From positions 1 to 5,726 of the forward strand of contig JAHFPK010000185.1 of NCBI GenBank assembly GCA_023266715.1: a stretch of 5,726 nt of DNA, written 5' to 3'. The notes under the pieces are model-generated. The model had not been told where the DNA came from. It did no database searches and was given only the letters and a program-made list of their open reading frames with translations. The position numbers were made by a program, and so were the translations under genes. Source of the DNA: Hyphomicrobiales bacterium. Its GTDB lineage: Bacteria > Pseudomonadota > Alphaproteobacteria > Rhizobiales > Aestuariivirgaceae. Shown here one piece after another: positions 5,193-5,726 of this stretch (its first letter is position 1; every line of letters starts with the position of its first letter).

Positions 5193-5702
5193 TTACATCA
5201 TTCCCATGCCCAGGATAAGCTCGTCGGCTTTCTTCTTTTGCGTGCTGTCCAGCGCATTGTACAGGGTAAGAGTTGCTGCATTGGTGGACTTCATGACTTC
5301 GAACCGACCTGTCATAATGCTTTCATGCAGCGTGATACGCTCCGGCAAGGTCGCCGGAATTGATCCGCTCATCATTTGCACGTGAGCCTCAAGCATGGAA
5401 GTTACTGCGCCCTTGACGGATGCCGCATAATCCTCCCACACCTTCTTCTGTGCATCGGTTATGGCAAGCTCATTCTTCAACGCGTTGAGCCGTTCCTCAT
5501 TAAATCGGGTTCCCATCATCATGCCGGGACCCCAGCCATCCATCATGTCGCGGCCCATCATTTCGCCCCTAAACCAATGGCCCATAAAACCTTTTCCCCA
5601 AAACCATCCATCGTCGTTATCCGCCAGGGTTGGGGTGGCAATGGCAAAGAGAAGCGCGGCAACCATTGCAGCACGTGATCTACGAGATTTGAGAATATCC
5701 AT
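5193..5702 (-). CDS. Spy/CpxP-like periplasmic LTXXQ-motif protein with Met-rich segment
   Basis: A 169-residue secreted protein. A basic n-region (K5, R7, R8, R10) and hydrophobic core (11-24) end in PTLA before DND, predicting signal-peptidase cleavage after A27. The mature N-terminus (31-63) is rich in Met, Trp, Gly and some His, with eight methionines between 40 and 63. The helical remainder carries two LTXXQ-type repeats: ITDAQKKVWEDY (81-92) and LDSTQKKKADEL (151-162), the hallmark of the Spy/CpxP family of periplasmic chaperones and metal-stress sensors. Start choice is secure: AAGGAGGT lies 7 nt before the ATG. The promoter is beyond the window, since only 24 bp of upstream sequence are given. 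The Met/His-rich head suggests binding of Cu(I) or a similar soft metal, which is inference. The gene is convergent with the chaB-like gene. The overall family is clear, the subgroup less so. Confidence 0.83.
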   Translation of the reverse strand: MDILKSRRSRAAMVAALLFAIATPTLADNDDGWFWGKGFMGHWFRGEMMGRDMMDGWGPGMMMGTRFNEERLNALKNELAITDAQKKVWEDYAASVKGAVTSMLEAHVQMMSGSIPATLPERITLHESIMTGRFEVMKSTNAATLTLYNALDSTQKKKADELILGMGMM

Positions 5703-5726
5703 GTTAACGACCTCCTTCTGAAAAAA

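Overview
The window looks like chromosome or large-replicon DNA of an alphaproteobacterium, most likely Hyphomicrobiales (Rhizobium/Phyllobacterium/Brucella-like). This is inferred from moderate GC, dense short genes, and FixK/FNR-type operators beside stress genes; no taxonomic marker is present. There are no RNA genes, insertion sequences or CRISPR arrays.

Layout. Positions 1-114 hold only the leader of the first gene. A group II truncated haemoglobin (115-513, +) is followed after 16 bp by a well-initiated reading frame that resembles the N-terminus of a flavodoxin-fold NAD(P)H oxidoreductase. That resemblance ends at about 592, beside the stop codon of the convergent mgtA-type P-type ATPase (597-3134, -), so it is probably a gene remnant. 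The 143-bp divergent spacer upstream of mgtA holds a 14-bp FNR/FixK box (3197-3210). It is followed on the + strand by two small membrane-protein genes, YqjD/ElaB-like (3278-3550) and YqjE/holin-superfamily-like (3561-4013). A 180-bp spacer then holds a second, perfectly symmetric FNR box (4099-4112) placed 41.5 bp upstream of the start point predicted from a -10 element. Next are a three-BON-domain protein (4194-4841) and a ChaB-family protein (4947-5168). A 9-bp-stem hairpin separates these from a convergent Spy/CpxP-like periplasmic protein (5193-5702, -) that has a signal peptide and a Met-rich segment.

How the genes may work together. The set reads as a low-oxygen and envelope-stress island: haem-based O2/NO handling, Mg2+ or related cation transport, inner-membrane/ribosome-associated stress proteins, a BON protein, and a periplasmic chaperone. 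The two FNR-type operators are the strongest evidence that at least the yqjDE-like pair, the BON gene and possibly mgtA answer to oxygen through an FNR/FixK/Anr-family regulator. None of the families is new. The points of interest are the grouping, the shared operators and the scar at the mgtA 3' end.
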